From NCBI GenBank assembly GCA_016297915.1, contig JAEDFU010000027.1:1-8248 (forward strand): DNA of 8,248 nucleotides. Reading direction: 5' to 3'. The stretch is from Clostridia bacterium. Its GTDB lineage: Bacteria > Bacillota > Clostridia > Christensenellales > UBA1242. The notes under the pieces were generated by a model. The model searched no databases. It had not been told where the DNA came from and saw only the letters and a program-made list of their open reading frames with translations. Both the position numbers and the translations under genes were made by a program. Position 1 is the stretch's first letter, and every line of letters begins with the position of its first letter. Positions 1 to 6,328 of this stretch are shown here, piece by piece.

Positions 1-29
1 ACAAAAGTTTTGGAGTGTGAGTGAAAGTT

Positions 30-58
30 AAAAAAAACACTACATTGTAGTGTTTTTT
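30..58 (-). terminator. Intrinsic terminator after dnaN, probably bidirectional
   Basis: A 6-bp stem (CACTAC at 38-43, GTAGTG at 47-52) with an ATT triloop is flanked by eight A on one side (30-37) and six T on the other (53-58). Read on the minus strand it follows dnaN by about 38 bp and ends in eight U, a textbook intrinsic terminator. The A/T tracts can extend the stem and make it work in both directions, which would suit a convergent gene ending just before base 30. No such gene can be established from the 29 bases available. Confidence 0.85.
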
Positions 59-95
59 GTATGCATGTAAAAAATTTATTGTGGTTTTGCAAGGC

Positions 96-1199
96 TTAGT
101 TCATAATCCTTACTGGTAGGATTAAGTACAAAAATTCGTCTGTATCATTGCTTGTGATAATACAAGGTGAAACGCTTGATGTAAATGATAGTTTCAAAAA
201 TTCGTCGCTTATAACCCTTAGTGCCTCAGTAAAGAACCTAGCATTAAATGCGATTGATAGGTCGTTGCCTTTGAGAGATATTGTGATGTTTTCTTTGATA
301 TCTCCGATATCACTCTTGCTACTCAAAACCATTACTTTGTCTGAGATATCAAACTTGACAAAGTTATTACGGTCAACACGACTAAGCAGGCTTGCTCTAT
401 CTAGTGCATCCAAAAGTTGTTCTTTGTTTAGAACTAAATTTGTGTTGAACTCGGTTGGTATTATTTGAGTGTAATTGATAAAGTCGCCCTCAAGTAGTCT
501 TGTTGTAATCTTGGTATTGTTGATATTAACCATAAGGAAATTTCTACCAACGCAAACTTTGATTGGCTCTTCGCTATCCTCGAGTAATTTTGAAATCTCA
601 TTTAGAGATCTAGCTGGAACAATGCAACTAAATTCTGCATTTCCACCAGTAAGAGGTTTTTTGACAACAGCCAGTCTATAACCATCAAGAGCCACTGCAG
701 TAACTTTGTCCTTGGTTACCTCTAGCTTGACGCCTTTGAGTATTGGTCTAACATCCTCAACTGCAACAGCATAAATACTCTTAGAGATAAGTGCTTTGAG
801 GTCTCTTTGAGTAATCTCAAAATAAGTACTATCCTCGATTTGTTTGATTTGTGGAAATTCTACGCTATTGAGGCATTGAATTTTGCCAACGCTATCTGTA
901 TATTTGATACTCAAAACATTCTTTTCGTCGACGCTGAGTTCGATTTGCTCGTTGTTTAATTTTTTGATATATTCGCAGAAAAACTTGCCCGGAACAACCA
1001 TTTCACCTTCGATTTGAACCATGGCTTTGATAGTTTTTTCGATAGATAATTCTAGGTCAGTAGCACTAAGTGTGATGTAATCTTCCTCTGCTACAACCTT
1101 AATTCCTTCCAAAATTGGATTGGTAGTCTTGTTTGATGTGCCTTTGCTAACCTTTAGAACTGCATCAGACAAATCTGCTCCGTCACATATTACTTTCAT
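96..1199 (-). CDS. dnaN: DNA polymerase III subunit beta (sliding clamp)
   Basis: This encodes the processivity clamp of the replicative polymerase, a ring-shaped dimer that encircles DNA in the cytoplasm and tethers Pol III and many repair proteins. The 367-residue length is normal for the family, and three clamp folds should lie at about 1-120, 125-245 and 250-367. Family landmarks visible are ATDLEL (46-51), RPILKGV (151-157), DGYRLA (172-177), LLEGDFINY (235-243) and the C-terminal YLILPVR (358-364), which lines the client-peptide pocket. The start is supported by a good ribosome binding site, GGGAGA at 1205-1210, 5 bases before ATG. A terminator upstream (1280-1309) separates it from the preceding gene, so it is probably transcribed from its own promoter at about 1219-1240. 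Unusually, neither dnaA nor recF is its immediate neighbour. The identification is secure. Confidence 0.98.
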   Translation of the reverse strand: MKVICDGADLSDAVLKVSKGTSNKTTNPILEGIKVVAEEDYITLSATDLELSIEKTIKAMVQIEGEMVVPGKFFCEYIKKLNNEQIELSVDEKNVLSIKYTDSVGKIQCLNSVEFPQIKQIEDSTYFEITQRDLKALISKSIYAVAVEDVRPILKGVKLEVTKDKVTAVALDGYRLAVVKKPLTGGNAEFSCIVPARSLNEISKLLEDSEEPIKVCVGRNFLMVNINNTKITTRLLEGDFINYTQIIPTEFNTNLVLNKEQLLDALDRASLLSRVDRNNFVKFDISDKVMVLSSKSDIGDIKENITISLKGNDLSIAFNARFFTEALRVISDEFLKLSFTSSVSPCIITSNDTDEFLYLILPVRIMN

Positions 1200-1218
1200 A
1201 AAATTCTCCCATAAATTG

Positions 1219-1240
1219 ATTATAACTATATATTAACATA
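1219..1240 (-). promoter_or_regulatory. Candidate dnaN promoter
   Basis: A perfect TATAAT -10 hexamer (1219-1224) lies 8 bases upstream of the dnaN ribosome binding site, giving a very short leader. No good -35 is seen at 16-18 bp spacing; the stretch there is T-rich. The 22-bp block beginning TATGTTAA and ending TTATAAT is almost repeated (19 of 22 identical) upstream of the 708-residue gene at 3533-3554, which supports a functional role. The upstream terminator also demands a promoter in this interval. Confidence 0.5.
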
Positions 1241-1279
1241 AAAAAATCATTTAGTACACCTAAAATTCAACACTTTTTT

Positions 1280-1309
1280 AAAAAAAGTATTAGCGAGTAA
1301 TACTTTTTT
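1280..1309 (-). terminator. Intrinsic terminator between the zincin gene and dnaN
   Basis: A perfect inverted repeat pairs 1281-1292 with 1298-1309 around a GCGAG loop (CTCGC on the minus strand). The GTATTA/TAATAC core sits between A and T tracts, and on the minus strand the stem is followed by seven T (1280-1286). It lies 75 bp after the stop of the 708-residue gene and 81 bp before dnaN, so the two genes should be separate transcripts. The T tract is followed on the minus strand by AAAAAAGTG, which could pair with it in an alternative fold. Confidence 0.85.
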
Positions 1310-1383
1310 GAAAATTAAGTAATTGTTTTGATTTTGCGTATATTTTGATGATTTAATCCTATATTTTTTGTAAATTTTATTAT

Positions 1384-3510
1384 CTAGACTAACTCAAAAA
1401 GATTATCTAGGTGGTCAGGACATTTTTGGTTTTGATTATCTAGTTTGTTTTTGATGTGTTTGATAATGTTATCTCCAAATTCTTCCTGTGAATCATCATA
1501 GTCTTCTACTGGACCATACTCGTCTGAGTGATTGTGGATGTAATTTTCTTTTTTGATAATATCGTCCATAAACTCGCCCATTAAGATATTTTTCTTGATA
1601 ACCAATCGTAGCAATTTTTGTTTGGTTTCCAAATCTAATTCGCCCCACTTATTCATATCTAGCAATTCGTCGGCGCTTAAATCTTGGGTGTATGGTAAAA
1701 TATCTGTTTGTAGTTCTTGGATAAGTTCGTTTAATTTTTCGACCTTGTGTATATCCATTATACCTGTTTTGGCGTAGTAATCTTTGGCAAGTAATCTATT
1801 AAGTAGATTTTTTGGTTTATCTAGTAGATTTTGAAATCTAGTTGTAGGCAAATCGTACTTAAAGAACAAATCTATTTTGTTATTTATAGCGCTTTCTTTG
1901 AGAGCATCTCTAAATAAATCATAAAAGTCCTGTGCAATGACCTTGTAATAATCGTATGAACAATCAAATACATAGTCGTTTGGATCGAGAACCATATCAT
2001 TTGGAAGTTCTATATTTTTTTCGTCCATTATGTCATAGAAAATATCCAAAATCTCTTGTGTTTGAGTTTCGTTTACAAACTCAGCGAGTTCGTTTGTATC
2101 ACTGTATGACAAAAAATTTCCTACGCGATTATCCTTGAATTTTTCATAACCAACGAGTTTAATTACATGGCGATTTTTGACAGTCTTGGCATTTACCTCA
2201 TATGGATTGTCCGATGACAAAACATGATTCATTTCGTGGATTAGTATTCCAAGATATGACTTTTGATTTGGATAATACTCTTCGCCAGCAATAACATCGG
2301 CTCTAAACTTGAATAAATCATCGTAGTCGTAGTATCTCTGAGTATAATATTGTGCTTGACCGTCGACATTGTACTCGTCAATATCTTCGAGTTTGACAAA
2401 CTTGGTGTTATCTAAAATATTCGTACTATGAAAATCCCTAATATCCTCAATTTCATCGGCAAGTTTGCTTGGCACAAATTCTCCTTTTCGCCATGAGCTT
2501 ACAAGTTCAGCCTGACTGGTCTTGTGAAGTTTAGGATTTTTGGCTGGTCTAAAGTCTCGTTGATTAATGTACTCATTCATGATTGTTTTTACCATGTCTT
2601 GGTCAAAAGGAATTTCATTTAAAATACACTCATTAAATTGATCTTTGAAACTACTTAATTGTTCTTTGGTTATGAACTCAAACTTGGTGGATTTGAGAGT
2701 GCTCAAATATAGAAGTCGATTGAATATGATTATAAACTTTTCGTTTTCGGATGTATTTGGAGAGTTTAGTTGATTGCAAACGGTGGTTGTAAAGTACTTT
2801 AAAAATCCGCCATTTGAAAGACAATTTGCAAAGAGAACCAAATTTGATTGTAGATTTGATATATCGCTATAAACAAAGTTTGGACTATTAACTAATTCGT
2901 AATCGCTTTTGCTTACGCCATAGCCGGTTTTGATTACATCGTTCAAAAAATTTTTGAACTCTGTTATTCGATTTTTTCGTATTATTTGCATGTCGTCAAA
3001 AACATCGCAACTGTTCTTTTTTTCAACTTCGTTTATACTATCATCAAACTTTTTTCGGTACTCCATTAGGGTTGAATAGAAGTCTTCTTCGGTTAGATTA
3101 CTAAGATTAAAAGCTTGAGCAATTTTTTCTCTAGTACTAGCAACAGTATCTTTGATGTTGTCATCAAAATCTGATGAACGAAAATCCATTCCACCGTAGT
3201 TTGAATTTAGAATATTAATTTTGGATAAGTCTTGGTCTTTTTCCCAAACAGCATCCATTCTTGCATCGGTTTTTCTGACGCCAATTTTTCTAAAAAATGT
3301 ATTAAGAATATCCGATCTAAATTCCTTGATAAATTTATTGTGATACTCTATCAAATATTCAAGCGGATGATAAGGGCTATATTTCATTTTGTTTACTTTT
3401 TCGGTGATAATTTCCCTATATTTTTCACCATAATATCTAACAAAAGCCTCAATCAAATCATCTTTAATTTTGTCGTAAGTTGAGTAATCGTAATTACCAT
3501 TGTATATCAT
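1384..3510 (-). CDS. Uncharacterised protein with HExxH zincin motif
   Basis: I do not recognise a named family for this 708-residue protein. It contains GILIHEMNHVLSS with a canonical HExxH at 425-429 (HEMNH, bases 2224-2238), the zinc-binding and catalytic motif of zincin metallopeptidases. About 45 residues on, NELAEFVNE (473-481) offers glutamates 474, 477 and 481 as a third ligand, a gluzincin-like arrangement. No signal peptide or membrane segment is evident, so it is probably cytoplasmic. The N-terminal ~300 residues look helical and charged; the tail (about 660-700) is acidic and Asn/Asp-rich. The start ATG has GGTGGA at 3517-3522, 6 bases upstream, and a TATAAT at 3533-3538. It is followed by its own terminator and preceded by 629 bp of repeats, so it is an isolated transcription unit between recF and dnaN. 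Peptidase activity is inferred from the motif only; substrate and role are unknown. Confidence 0.85.
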   Translation of the reverse strand: MIYNGNYDYSTYDKIKDDLIEAFVRYYGEKYREIITEKVNKMKYSPYHPLEYLIEYHNKFIKEFRSDILNTFFRKIGVRKTDARMDAVWEKDQDLSKINILNSNYGGMDFRSSDFDDNIKDTVASTREKIAQAFNLSNLTEEDFYSTLMEYRKKFDDSINEVEKKNSCDVFDDMQIIRKNRITEFKNFLNDVIKTGYGVSKSDYELVNSPNFVYSDISNLQSNLVLFANCLSNGGFLKYFTTTVCNQLNSPNTSENEKFIIIFNRLLYLSTLKSTKFEFITKEQLSSFKDQFNECILNEIPFDQDMVKTIMNEYINQRDFRPAKNPKLHKTSQAELVSSWRKGEFVPSKLADEIEDIRDFHSTNILDNTKFVKLEDIDEYNVDGQAQYYTQRYYDYDDLFKFRADVIAGEEYYPNQKSYLGILIHEMNHVLSSDNPYEVNAKTVKNRHVIKLVGYEKFKDNRVGNFLSYSDTNELAEFVNETQTQEILDIFYDIMDEKNIELPNDMVLDPNDYVFDCSYDYYKVIAQDFYDLFRDALKESAINNKIDLFFKYDLPTTRFQNLLDKPKNLLNRLLAKDYYAKTGIMDIHKVEKLNELIQELQTDILPYTQDLSADELLDMNKWGELDLETKQKLLRLVIKKNILMGEFMDDIIKKENYIHNHSDEYGPVEDYDDSQEEFGDNIIKHIKNKLDNQNQKCPDHLDNLFELV

Positions 3511-3532
3511 AATTTATCCACCATAAAAAATT

Positions 3533-3554
3533 ATTATAATAATATTTTAACATA
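3533..3554 (-). promoter_or_regulatory. Candidate promoter of the zincin-like gene
   Basis: TATAAT at 3533-3538 lies about 10 bases upstream of the ribosome binding site of the 708-residue gene. The 22-bp block starting TATGTTAA matches the candidate dnaN promoter at 19 positions. Its 5' half belongs to a 14-bp perfect palindrome (AACATAATTATGTT, 3549-3562) that could be an operator. No consensus -35 is present. Confidence 0.5.
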
Positions 3555-3557
3555 ATT

Positions 3558-3725
3558 ATGTTTGCATTTCAATACCCCACGAGCAAAAAGTTTGGAGGTT
3601 TTGAAAAGCAATTTCTCTGCAAAAATCCTAGGGCGTATGGTTTCGAAAACATATATTTTGTAAACGAATACAACTTACTAACCTGTCGGCAAAAATCTGC
3701 GTGTGAGTTGATTATTTTTTTTTGA
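3558..3725. repeat. Degenerate GC-richer repeat island, related to the 3817-3965 element
   Basis: This stretch is open for 55 codons on the plus strand (ATG at 3558, TGA at 3723) and also open on the minus strand (3569-3769), without a ribosome binding site in front of either. It shares TTTGGAGGTTT (3591-3601) in direct orientation with 3841-3851. It also shares, in inverted orientation, an imperfect ~20-bp segment: CCTGTCGG and following bases at 3682-3697 resemble the reverse complement of about 3881-3900. GCAAAAATC occurs twice (3619-3627, 3689-3697). I read it as a rearranged or decayed copy of a dispersed repeat. A small unrecognised gene is the less likely alternative. Confidence 0.35.
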
Positions 3726-3816
3726 AAAATATAATAAAATTTTATTTTGCAAACAAAAGTATAATCCATTCAAAAACTCATTTCAAAAAAATTATTGCAT
3801 TCAATTTCAAATATTG

Positions 3817-3965
3817 ATTTCAAAAACAGACTTATGCAAATTTGGAGGTTTGTGGGAAGACGCAGAGGAAAATTTTGCGATTTCTGCAGACCGTCAGGTC
3901 GAAGCCTTAGCAAAATTTTTCACGAGTACGCTGGCCGCAAACGCATTCTTATTTGTTTTTGAAAT
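3817..3965. repeat. 149-bp MITE-like element with 12-bp terminal inverted repeats
   Basis: The element begins ATTTCAAAAACA (3817-3828) and ends with its exact reverse complement TGTTTTTGAAAT (3954-3965). Inside lies a second perfect 10-bp inverted repeat, AAAATTTTGC (3869-3878) and GCAAAATTTT (3910-3919), enclosing a small GACC-GTCA-GGTC hairpin (3889-3900). The whole can therefore fold as one long imperfect hairpin. By hand count bases 3841-3944 are about 49% GC, well above the surrounding AT-rich DNA. It has no transposase, so a non-autonomous miniature element or extragenic palindromic repeat is the best reading. The 42-codon frame from ATG 3835 and the 61-codon frame from 3814 are probably incidental. 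No clear target-site duplication is seen, and the end word recurs in the neighbouring tandem repeat, so the true borders are uncertain. Confidence 0.5.
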
Positions 3966-4073
3966 GCATTCATCCAGACTTACACTCAATTGTTTTTAAA
4001 ATATCCCTTAAACACAAAAAAGCTTTGTTTTTGAAATTAACAAATCAAAATAACACTCAATTGTTTTTGAAAT
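3953..4073. repeat. Degenerate ~36-bp tandem repeat
   Basis: The 13-mer TTGTTTTTGAAAT starts at 3953, 4025 and 4061, with a one-mismatch copy (TTGTTTTTAAAAT) at 3990. Successive starts are 37, 35 and 36 bp apart. Two units end in the same ACACTCAA, giving exact 16-bp copies of ACACTCAATTGTTTTT at 3982-3997 and 4053-4068. Only about 13-20 bases per unit are conserved. The first unit overlaps the right end of the 149-bp element, so the array may derive from repeated element ends. Confidence 0.5.
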
Positions 4074-4123
4074 GAACTAAAAATACTACCTCAAAACTTT
4101 GTAGCGACTTTAAAAGCTACAAC

Positions 4124-4152
4124 AAAAAAACACCTAGTTTTAGGCGTTTTTT
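4124..4152 (-). terminator. Intrinsic terminator overlapping the recF stop codon
   Basis: The stem pairs CACCTA (4131-4136) with TAGGCG (4141-4146) across a GTTT loop, with one G-U wobble. On the minus strand it is followed by seven T (4124-4130) and preceded by six A (4147-4152), so it could also work in the other direction. The recF TAA stop (4140-4142) spans the loop-stem boundary. A second hairpin follows at once (TTGTAGC 4099-4105, GCTACAA 4116-4122) and may back it up. This marks the end of the proposed rsmG-parA-parB-recF transcript. Confidence 0.85.
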
Positions 4153-5234
4153 ACAATATTCTCGATTTTGCCTGAGTTTACAAAATATTTGGTGTGAGGT
4201 ATATCAAAATCAAAATCAGTGCAAGTAATTAGCGTTTGAATTTGGCTGATATACTCAAGCAATTTGGTTTGCCTGCTTGTGTCAAGCTCACTTAGTACAT
4301 CGTCGAGCAGTAGCACTGGATATTCGCCAAGTTGCGACTTAAAACTCTCGAGTTCGGCTAGCTTGAGTGTAAGCGATGCTGTTCTTTGCTGTCCTTGACT
4401 GCCAAACGATCTTAGGTCGATATTGTTAGACATGATTTTGATATCGTCTCTATGAGGACCTACTGTTGTATATCCTAGATGAATGTCTTTGTCGGTATTT
4501 TCACTGAGTTTTTTGAGTAACAATAGTTTTAGTTCATTTTCGCTTTCTGCAACATACCCTTGATAGCTTAGTTCCAAATCCTCGGCGTTTGATGTGAGAT
4601 AGTTATGAATTTTTTTGGCGTGGACTTTGAGATTTTCGATAAGTTTTAGTCTAGCAATTATAATGCTTGCGCCATAAGTTGCTAATTGCTCATCCCAGAT
4701 AGGAAGAGTATCTTTGACAGTCTTTGGGTCGGGAGACTTAAGCAATTTGTTGCGTTGTTGCAAAATCTGATTGTAGTGATTAAGATTGTAAAAATATGAC
4801 TTATCAAACTGGCACAAATCTATATCCATAAATCTTCGTCTTTCGTCAGGACTTTCTTTGATTAATTTTAGTTCATCAGGCGAAAAATAAATTGCGTTGA
4901 GTGTTCCAAACAATTGTCCAATTTTTTTGATGCCAATTTTGTCTATTTTTATTGCCTTGTTTTGGTTTGTAAATAGATACATATCAATTGACTTGTTGCC
5001 TATTTTTTTGGCTATATTTAGGGATATTCTTGCAAAAGTACTGTTCCATTTGATGAGGTCTTTGTCCTTAGTTGACCTAGGACTTTTGCCTATTGCACAC
5101 AGAAAAATTGCCTCAAGGAGATTGGTTTTGCCTTGAGCGTTTTTTCCAATTATTACATTTAGATTTGGTGATAGAGCCAAACTTTGATTTGTGTAATTTC
5201 GAAAGTTTGTTAGCTCAATGTTTTGAATTTGCAT
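4140..5234 (-). CDS. recF: DNA replication and repair protein RecF
   Basis: RecF is an SMC/ABC-like ATPase that works with RecO and RecR to load RecA onto gapped single-stranded DNA at damaged forks. The 364-residue length is typical. Visible motifs are the N-terminal strand-and-loop IELTNFRNY (6-14), Walker A GKNAQGKT (30-37), SPDERRRFMD (128-137), VGPHRDD (258-264), the ABC signature SFGSQGQQR (276-284) and Walker B VLLLDDVLSELD (307-318). The chosen ATG gives the standard RecF N-terminus, yet no Shine-Dalgarno sequence precedes it; the 25 bases upstream are AT-rich. It follows parB by 72 bp and is probably co-transcribed with it. In most Bacillota recF instead follows dnaN; here dnaN lies about 2.9 kb downstream with another gene between. 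Confidence 0.97.
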   Translation of the reverse strand: MQIQNIELTNFRNYTNQSLALSPNLNVIIGKNAQGKTNLLEAIFLCAIGKSPRSTKDKDLIKWNSTFARISLNIAKKIGNKSIDMYLFTNQNKAIKIDKIGIKKIGQLFGTLNAIYFSPDELKLIKESPDERRRFMDIDLCQFDKSYFYNLNHYNQILQQRNKLLKSPDPKTVKDTLPIWDEQLATYGASIIIARLKLIENLKVHAKKIHNYLTSNAEDLELSYQGYVAESENELKLLLLKKLSENTDKDIHLGYTTVGPHRDDIKIMSNNIDLRSFGSQGQQRTASLTLKLAELESFKSQLGEYPVLLLDDVLSELDTSRQTKLLEYISQIQTLITCTDFDFDIPHTKYFVNSGKIENIVKNA

Positions 5235-5306
5235 AATTCTATTTTTGAGATAATTTAATTTTGTAATGTATAAATTTATTGCAGTTTTTTAGTTTTGTTT
5301 AACACA

Positions 5307-6206
5307 TTAATTATGAATTGATGCGATAATATCATAAATACGATTGAGGTCGTCTTGGTTGTAATAGTTAATTATAATTTTACCCTTATTGTCGTTACCT
5401 TTTACATTGATTTTCGTAGAAAATTTATGTTCCATAATATCTACAAACTCACGCATTTCCATAGACATTTGTGGCTTTGATTTAATAACTTTTCGCTCGG
5501 TTTTGTCGACCTGTTTAACAGCGTTTTCCATGTCTCTAACAGTTAATTTGTTATTGATTACTTGGTTGGCAAGTTTTAATTGCACCTCGGGATTGGTTAC
5601 TACAACTAAACTTCTTGCGTGACCGGCGGAAAGTTTGCCTTTTTCGATAAGATCAATAACCTCAGGACATAGAGTCAAAAGTCTAAGAGTATTAGCGATA
5701 ACCGAACGAGACTTGCCTAGTCTATCTGCCAAAGCCTCTTGTGTCCAGCCATAAGCCTCGCCTAATTCCTTGAGTGCTCGTGCTGTCTCAATAGGGTTGA
5801 GGTCTTGTCTTTGGATGTTTTCAAGCAAAGCAATTTCTTTGACTTGTGTCTCATCCAATTCTCTAATAATGGCTTTAATTGTCTTTTTTTCGGCAAGCTT
5901 TGACGCTCTAAAACGACGCTCACCTGCAACGATTAGATATCTATCCCCCCTTGGTGTTACCAAAATTGGTTGAATAAGCCCATGGGTCTTGATACTAACC
6001 GCAAGCTCTGATAGTGCTGTTGGATCAAAGTTTTTTCGTGGTTGGTTTGGGTTGATATCTATCAAACCCATATTCAAATCAACGACTTCCTCGCCGTCAA
6101 ATTGATTTTGCACAGGTGAATGTGCTTCTTGTTTTTGTACTTCGTTATCATCATCTAATATTCCAAGTAGTGAGCCTAGTCCTCTTCCTAATCCTTTGTT
6201 TGCCAT
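5307..6206 (-). CDS. parB: Chromosome-partitioning protein ParB/Spo0J
   Basis: This is a CTP-dependent DNA clamp that loads at parS sites near oriC, spreads on DNA, recruits SMC and stimulates the ParA ATPase. At 299 residues it has the normal length. Domains in order: a short basic N-terminus KGLGRGLGSLLG (4-15), which in relatives stimulates ParA; the N-terminal CTP-binding domain with GERRFR (95-100) and ENIQRQDLNP (129-138); the helix-turn-helix parS-binding region (about 152-176, GWTQEALADRLGKSRS); and LSAGHARSL (192-200). A C-terminal dimerisation domain follows (about 245-299). A strong AAGGAG (6215-6220) lies 8 bases before ATG. It follows parA by 122 bp, a gap that contains a 22-bp palindrome. 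It is classed as Spo0J rather than Noc because of the pairing with parA. No parS consensus was found in this window. Confidence 0.97.
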   Translation of the reverse strand: MANKGLGRGLGSLLGILDDDNEVQKQEAHSPVQNQFDGEEVVDLNMGLIDINPNQPRKNFDPTALSELAVSIKTHGLIQPILVTPRGDRYLIVAGERRFRASKLAEKKTIKAIIRELDETQVKEIALLENIQRQDLNPIETARALKELGEAYGWTQEALADRLGKSRSVIANTLRLLTLCPEVIDLIEKGKLSAGHARSLVVVTNPEVQLKLANQVINNKLTVRDMENAVKQVDKTERKVIKSKPQMSMEMREFVDIMEHKFSTKINVKGNDNKGKIIINYYNQDDLNRIYDIIASIHN

Positions 6207-6237
6207 AAATTTTTCTCCTTAAATTTAATAATTTTGT

Positions 6238-6259
6238 ATGGTTATATTTTTATAACCAT
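6238..6259. promoter_or_regulatory. 22-bp inverted repeat between parA and parB
   Basis: ATGGTTATA (6238-6246) and TATAACCAT (6251-6259) are perfect inverted copies around TTTT. It lies 32 bp upstream of the parB start. No T tract follows on the minus strand, so it is not a standard terminator. It could be an operator, an mRNA hairpin adjusting parA/parB expression, or chance in AT-rich DNA. It does not resemble parS. A further 14-bp AT-only palindrome (6275-6288) sits nearby. Confidence 0.35.
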
Positions 6260-6328
6260 TATTGATTTTTATTGAAAATAATTATTTTTTTATATCAAAA
6301 ATCCATGAATTTTATGAAAAAACACCTA

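Larger units (their letters stand above)
3511..4139. other. 629-bp intergenic region of repeats, no convincing gene
   Basis: Between the recF terminator and the start of the 708-residue gene there is no gene I can support. From low to high coordinate it holds the downstream gene's promoter (about 3533-3554), overlapping a 14-bp palindrome AACATAATTATGTT at 3549-3562. Then come a GC-richer island (3558-3725), an AT-only 14-bp palindrome (3733-3746), and several ATTTCAAAAA-like words (3768-3828). A hairpin-forming 149-bp element (3817-3965) and a ~36-bp tandem repeat of TTGTTTTTGAAAT (3953-4073) follow. The outer words TGCATTTCAA (3563-3572) and TTGAAATGCA (3959-3968) are perfect inverted copies. 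Short open frames here (55, 66, 61 and 42 codons) lack ribosome binding sites and look like read-throughs of the repeats. One near-match to a DnaA box (TTATCCACC, 3514-3522) is isolated. Confidence 0.7.

Noticed and set aside
1..31. C-terminal end of a convergent plus-strand gene (frame ending TAA at 29-31, or TGA at 22-24)
   Set aside because: The bidirectional terminator makes it plausible, but two frames fit and 10 codons or fewer are visible, too little to call.
3569..3769. 66-codon minus-strand open frame
   Set aside because: It has no ribosome binding site, overlaps a 55-codon frame on the other strand, and begins in AT-rich repeat DNA; not supported as a gene.
3814..3999. 61-codon plus-strand open frame, and the 42-codon frame from 3835 inside it
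   Set aside because: They lie within the hairpin-forming repeat, have no ribosome binding site and run through the tandem repeat; they are better explained as incidental.
3953..4073. CRISPR array suggested by a ~36-bp period
   Set aside because: Only about 13-16 bases per unit are conserved, the remainder is too short for spacers, one unit is mutated, and no cas gene is present.
3511..4139. oriC in the recF-zincin gap
   Set aside because: Only one near-match to a DnaA box (TTATCCACC, 3514-3522) exists, and it overlaps a ribosome binding site on the other strand. No box cluster and no dnaA gene are seen.
6317..6328. Terminator after parA (AAAAAACACCTA, like the recF terminator tail)
   Set aside because: The matching stem half is absent, so no hairpin forms; only the T-tract word is shared.
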